A stretch of 64,000 nt of DNA from NCBI RefSeq assembly GCF_019175285.1, contig NC_056527.1, positions 114,366,530-114,430,529 of the forward strand. The letters are read 5' to 3'. The notes beneath the pieces are model-generated. The model saw nothing but the letters and a program-made list of their open reading frames with translations, had not been told where the DNA came from and did not search any database. How positions within the stretch are numbered: the stretch's first letter is position 1; every line of letters begins with the position of its first letter. A program made the translations under genes and the position numbers. This DNA comes from Sceloporus undulatus. Taxonomy: Eukaryota > Chordata > Lepidosauria > Squamata > Phrynosomatidae. Positions 59,617-64,000 of this stretch are shown here, in pieces.

Positions 59617-59630
59617 GTTGCCATGGCAAC
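59617..59630. promoter_or_regulatory. Perfect palindromic RFX X-box
   Basis: GTTGCCATGGCAAC, a self-complementary full X-box, at the upstream edge of the RBM23 CpG island. RFX factors bind such sites in ciliary, MHC-II and neuronal promoters. Confidence 0.6.
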
Positions 59631-59999
59631 AGCGGACAGGCTCCTAGGATTCCCTCTAGGCCCGGCCTTCAAGGCCTCGCGCCCGCCTCTGCTCCGAAAT
59701 GGCTGCGGCAGCGGAGTCTGCGCCGCAAGGACCGCCTGCCTCTCCGTTTCAAACGCTTTTATATATAGACACATGCATAAAATATACACATCAATGTATA
59801 CATTGTTCTCCTGCCTTTTAACTCCTGAGTTTCCTCAGAGGGAGAGGAGGAGACCCTCCGTCTTTTTCGATTGTGAGCCTGAGGGCAGGGGACCCTCTAA
59901 TTAAAGATACTAGTACTAATCGCTGTCGTCAGCCACGGAGAGCCTTCAGGGAAGAGCATCGTCAGGGTCTCAGTGCTCCAAAATACAAGCCATGAAACA

Positions 60000-60235
60000 A
60001 ATGCTGACCCTGAGGAGAACCAACAGGGTTCTGAGTGTTGGACTGCGACTGGAGACCAAGACTTGACTCCAAGCTCAGCCACGAAACCCTCTGGGAGCCC
60101 TTGGGCAAGGAAGGAGTCACACTCTCTCAGCCTCAGAGGAAGGCAATGGCAAACCTCCTCTGGACAAAGCTTCCCAAGAAAAGCCTGTGGCAGAGTTGCT
60201 GAGGGATGATGCCATGGGGAACTACTTCTAGGCAC
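60000..60235 (+). repeat. tRNA-derived SINE
   Basis: Forward copy; core CACTCTCTCAGCCTCAGAGG clear, tail diverged. Confidence 0.65.
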
Positions 60236-60237
60236 AC

Positions 60238-60566
60238 ACCTGTCCCTCCGTATTCGCTAGACTCAGGGGCACAGGAAAATCCACAAATAACACAAACAGC
60301 ATGTTTTTACCTGAGAGGAAACCTCTCTAGGAATCTCTAGGTCCTCCAGGGCAACTCTGGTTAACGTCCCATAGACACTGACCATAGAATTGTACCGGAG
60401 GAGCTACAAAGGCCTAGCGGAGTGTTCTCTCCAGGAATCTCTTCTAGGTCCTTCAGTTAAACTTTGTTAAAGTTGACCATAGAGTTGCTCTGGAGGACCG
60501 AGATATTCCTAGAGAGAACATATTAAATCCGTGAATAATCAAATCCACAAATATGGAGGGATGTGT
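60238..60566. mobile_element. DNA transposon, family C, reverse
   Basis: Starts GTCCCTCCGTATTCGCTAGA and ends AATCCACAAATATGGAGGGA, with AATCTCTAGGTCCTCCAGGG inside. Confidence 0.6.
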
Positions 60567-60599
60567 GTGTGTCTGTGTAGAGAGAGAGAGAGTCACCCA

Positions 60600-60955
60600 C
60601 ATAGATATGACTTGAAGGAAAACTTGCCCAAAGGCACTGCAAGGCGTTTCTGACTTTGGGTGACTCTTAAGGCAAACCTATCATGGGGTTTTCTTGGCAG
60701 GTTTCTTCAGAGGGGTTTTGCCATTGCCATCCTCTGAGGCTGAGAGTTGTTACCAATGGTTGACCCTGGGCAAGTCACACTCTCTCAGCCTCAGAGGATG
60801 GCAATGGCAAAACCCCTCTGAAGAAACCTGCCAAGAAAACCCCATGATAGGTTTTGGGCAAGTCACAGTCTCTCGGCCGGAGGGGAAGACAAGGCCAAAC
60901 CTCCTCTGAACAAAGCTTCCCAAGAATACCCCACGAAAGGGAAACTACCTGAATG
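60600..60955. repeat. SINE-derived perfect inverted repeat
   Basis: Arms 60674-60746 and 60782-60854 are exact reverse complements (73 bp) around a 35-bp spacer. Both arms are the tail-side core of the tRNA-derived SINE. A third, diverged SINE core continues from about 60855 to 60955. Confidence 0.85.
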
Positions 60956-60959
60956 CGCA

Positions 60960-61519
60960 ATAGCAACAAGAGATGTATGTATAGATAAAGATATATATAG
61001 TAACCCACACAGATAGTGGTTAATGGGAGGGGTGTTCATGTAACCTTCCATTTGCTACGCTTCTTGTGAGGCTATCCTTCAGCCGCGGCCGGGGACTGTG
61101 TCTCTTTTACATATATATTGCTTTCAGCCAGCCTCTAGATACAGCAGCGCAACAATACACTTTTTAAACTGGTTTGCAATTCGTTTCACTGCCATGCCTT
61201 TAAAAATCCCATTAAAGGTTTGAGCAAGGAGCACAAAATATTCAAGCTGTGAAGTGGAGGACCTGGATGGCTCAGAAAACATTAAGCAGGAACAGTTCAG
61301 GTGGCTTGGGCCAGTGCCTCAGGGAATCTCACCCGCAAGCATCTCGCTTGCCCCAGGACATGAAACTTAGATGTATCTCTCACTGCTAAGACATAAATCT
61401 CCCAACAGAGCGTTCCATTATTCCTTAAGTGACCTAAAACAGTGAACTCCAGAAAACACTGCATTCCTTTCCATGCACATCTGCAACCAAATCCTTACTT
61501 CTTCATCAACAGCAGGTCC
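60960..61519. other. Intergenic between RBM23 promoter and PRMT5 end
   Basis: Short AT-rich stretch, then unique-looking sequence; no gene or clear repeat was seen. Confidence 0.35.
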
Positions 61520-61761
61520 AAATACACATTTCAATGAATTTATTGAAATTTCACAGACCAGAAAAACATGATCAATGTAGGAGGAGGAATCCAAGCAAAG
61601 GACCTTCCTCTGACCTACACCCAACAAAAGTTGGGAGAGCTTTTGCCTCTGTGTAGAAAAAAGCAAGTCTTTCATGCTACTCTGGAGTGGAAGAGGCTCC
61701 CCTGCATCTCAGTGCTGGAGCAACGGGAATCCCATTAAAAGGAAACAGACTGGACTCCTGC
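61520..61761 (-). other. PRMT5: PRMT5 3' UTR
   Basis: Sequence from the TGA (61764-61762) to about 20 bases past the AATAAA at 61544-61539 on the minus strand; about 240 nt. No repeat is seen in it. Confidence 0.55.
61539..61544 (-). terminator. PRMT5: PRMT5 poly(A) signal
   Basis: AATAAA on the minus strand, about 220 bases after the stop; the only such signal I saw close to the gene end. Confidence 0.6.
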
Positions 61762-63756
61762 TCAGAGCCCAATGGTGTAGGAGCGTCCTGTGGAGTTGTG
61801 GATGACCGAAGACATGGGGGAGACGACAGCCCACTCATACCACACTTTCTTGGAGGTGCTGCAACGCCAGAAGGCCACCTGGATGTGTTCACCTGCCTGG
61901 ATATTCATGGGTTGCTGTGGGAAGAAGATTGTTATTAGTGGAGAGACTATTCACTGGCCAAGAATACACCATCCCGACACACCTGATGAGCCACAAGCTT
62001 ATTTTCTATTAATAGCAGAAACCCTAGTAAGAGTGTTCCCAGAAGGATGGGGTCCCACTCCCCCTGAAGACACAGGTTTGCAGTTTGGGGGTACTCTTGG
62101 ACTCAGCTTTGACCCTGGAGGCCCAGCAATGCTTTCACACATTTAAAACTTGTACGCCAGCTGTGCCCGTTCCTTGAGAAGCCAGATTTGGCCACGGTGG
62201 TGCATGCCTTGGTTAGATCCCGTTTGGACGACTGTAAGGGGCTCTACATAGGACTGCCTTTGAAAAGTGTTTGGAAAATGCAGCTGGTTCAAAGAGCCAC
62301 TGCCAGGCTGCTAACGGGGCAGATGACAGAGACCATACAAGGCCCCTGTTGAAACAGCTTCATTGGCTGCCAGTCTGTTTCCAGGCACAATTCCAGGCCC
62401 TGGTTATTACCTACAAAGCCCTCCATGGCTCAGGTCCACACTATTTGGCAGCCCGTTTCTCCTGGCGTGAACCAGCCTGGACTCGGATCCTCCACAGAAG
62501 CCCTTCTCTCTGTCCCAACATCATCACAAACTCGGTTGGTGGGGACGCGAGGGAGGGCCTTCTCAGTGGCTGCCCTTCCTAGACTCTGGGACTCCCTGAT
62601 CTCCCAGGGAAGAGATCAGGACGGCTCCCTCCTTGATGGCCTTCCGGCGGCAGGTGAAGACCTACCTGTTCACACAGGCCTTGAAGGAATTGCTATAAGG
62701 ACAGACTGGGATGTTGGACCAGTTTAAAAATTCTTTTTAATGTACTTAAAAAAATGTTTTAAATAAAATAAAAATAAATAAATAAAAATAGCTGCATCCC
62801 AGAGACATCTTAGCAACAGCAATAGCAATTACATTTCTTAACTCAGCACTGTCTAAGCAGTTTACAATCTGGAAGCCAACTGTCCCCAACAATCTGGGTA
62901 CTCATTTTACCGACCTATGAAAGGATGGAAGGCTGAGTCAACCTGAGAGCCCTGGGATCGAACTAAGCAGACCTTTCCTTGCCCTTAACATTTTATAAAT
63001 TAAAAAAAATTAAAAAGACAATTATAATTATACAATTGTTATTTTGTTCTGCTTTTTCTGCCCCAGCCTGCCTTGTTTTTATCACCCATGTAAAAACTAG
63101 TTTATAAGAAGAACCCAAACATTCCAAACAACTGACTCAGTAGAAACGGAGGCGGGGGAAGCACAATAAAAAGGCGAAAACAAAAGACAGATATGCAGAA
63201 GGCATAGCAGGAGGAATGGAAGGGAAAGACATGGCAACAGTTGGGATGAGGGGAACAAACATAGCTGCCATTGACTTAGAAGAGAATATCATGAACCTGG
63301 AATACTCTTCCTAACCCTCTGAAGGCAGGGGAATACAAAGGCACACTGCAGTTGCTTTCGTTTGCTGGGTGAGGTTTGCTGGGTGAAAAATCCTTACTTC
63401 CCAGAATATAACTACCAACGCAAAACAGAGTGTACAGCAAGAAGGATTTAAGAAAGCCCTCACCTTGATGGGGAAAAAAATAGGGAACCACGAAAACATG
63501 CCTGGTGAGTGAGTCTCAGGCCGAATACCTAGAAGAGGAAAAGGAAGAAAACATGAAAGGCCCATTTTGCACCATCAGAACTATTTCCTCTGCTCTTCTT
63601 CCTCAACCTGAAAGCTTCATTTCTTCCCATTCAACTTACTGAGAGTGATGTCACCATATAATGTGGTCTCAAAGTAGCCAGCAAAACCATGAAGCACTGT
63701 GTTCACATCGACTTGGAACTCTAGCGTCTGGTAGCGGTTGTTGTCTTTAACAGGAC
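61762..63756 (-). CDS. PRMT5: PRMT5, protein arginine methyltransferase 5 (last three coding exons)
   Basis: Minus-strand exons: 63756-63640, 63528-63464 and 61914-61762 with the stop. They encode about 110 C-terminal residues of a protein that is 637 aa in human. Readable landmarks are [49 protein letters not shown] and the end GRSYTIGL, all close to human PRMT5. This part forms the C-terminal beta-barrel and dimer surface; the SAM-binding domain lies beyond the window. PRMT5 with WDR77 makes symmetric dimethylarginine on histones and Sm proteins. Phases agree (1, 2, 0). An L2 LINE lies on the opposite strand inside the last intron. Confidence 0.95.
62070..62800 (+). mobile_element. L2 LINE 3' region in the last PRMT5 intron
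   Basis: Opposite strand to PRMT5. Encodes a recognisable L2 C-terminal stretch ([19 protein letters not shown], then [20 protein letters not shown]), with a few changes that break the frame, and ends in an AAATA-rich tail. This is the best-preserved L2 copy in the window. Confidence 0.8.
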
Positions 63757-63833
63757 CTGGATGAGGGAAAAGGTATGAAAGGGAGTGATCAGCCAATACA
63801 TGATCCTCTAAGGATGGCAAGGAGACATATCAA

Positions 63834-63847
63834 TGGGGGGGGGGGGG
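63834..63847 (+). repeat. Poly-G run
   Basis: About 13-14 G in a PRMT5 intron. Similar runs occur near 2678, 8152, 44110 and 58150. Confidence 0.85.
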
Positions 63848-64000
63848 CCCTTCCTCTTTGGAGGACTGGAGGATGTTCCTACTATCTGTAAGGTGTGTAA
63901 ACACAGGTTTTGTGGTGAAGGCAGTGGCTTTCAAAGGAGCAGCTGGAAGTCTCTGCCCTACCCAAAGATGTAGTTATTCCAAATCCTACCCTCATAGCAT

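Larger units (their letters stand above)
58650..59740 (-). promoter_or_regulatory. RBM23: CpG-island promoter of RBM23
   Basis: Dense CpG and GC-rich sequence with GC boxes (CCCGCCC near 59240), a YY1 site, eight CCAAT boxes and an RFX X-box, bracketed by AT-richer DNA. RBM23 is the only gene whose 5' end points here, since PRMT5 starts beyond the window. A plus-strand transcript cannot be excluded. Limits were judged by eye. Confidence 0.75.

Noticed and set aside
62271-62727. Open frames that look like a gene inside PRMT5
   Set aside because: The sequence is an L2 LINE C-terminal region on the opposite strand.

Overview
This 64 kb window is nuclear DNA of a squamate reptile, most likely a lizard. 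I infer this from the repeats: tRNA-headed SINEs with a Bov-B-like 3' end, 5S-rRNA-headed SINEs with the same kind of tail, Bov-B/RTE, CR1, L2 and L1 LINE pieces, many small foldback DNA elements, and vertebrate genes with GT-AG introns. I cannot name the species.

The host genes are, in order, LRP10 (+), REM2 (+), RBM23 (-) and PRMT5 (-, 3' part only). The order and orientation match what I know of human 14q11.2, so this is a conserved synteny block. LRP10 (9-10168, seven coding exons, 650 aa) is a type I membrane receptor with CUB and LDL-A domains. REM2 (26780-33407, four exons, 276 aa from a strong internal start) is an RGK-family GTPase. RBM23 (44240-52388 or 52551, 13 or 14 coding exons) is an RS-domain splicing factor with two RRMs. 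Its CpG-island promoter lies near 59.0 kb. PRMT5 (61762-63756) shows its last three coding exons, which encode the C-terminal barrel of the arginine methyltransferase. All splice sites were read by eye, and exon phases add up through each gene.

Between genes the DNA is dense in repeats. From 13.5 to 26.7 kb there are nested foldback elements, a Bov-B fragment, a solo LTR with a 5-bp target duplication, CR1 and L2 pieces and a TG-rich stretch. From 35 to 42.4 kb there are CR1, Tigger-like and foldback elements around a roughly 1 kb repeat-poor island at 40-41 kb. From 59.7 to 61.5 kb there are SINEs, including a perfect 73-bp inverted repeat. Three stretches are notably repeat-poor: the LRP10 3' UTR, the 40 kb island and RBM23 intron 1.

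The genes do not form a pathway. RBM23 and PRMT5 both belong to RNA-processing biology. No new multi-gene system is visible. The best leads are regulatory or structural: three RFX X-box-like motifs within 77 bp at 40.3 kb, eight CCAAT boxes within 440 bp upstream of RBM23, apparent loss of the inter-CUB LDL-A repeat in LRP10, a possible in-frame upstream start exon in RBM23, and the perfect SINE palindrome.
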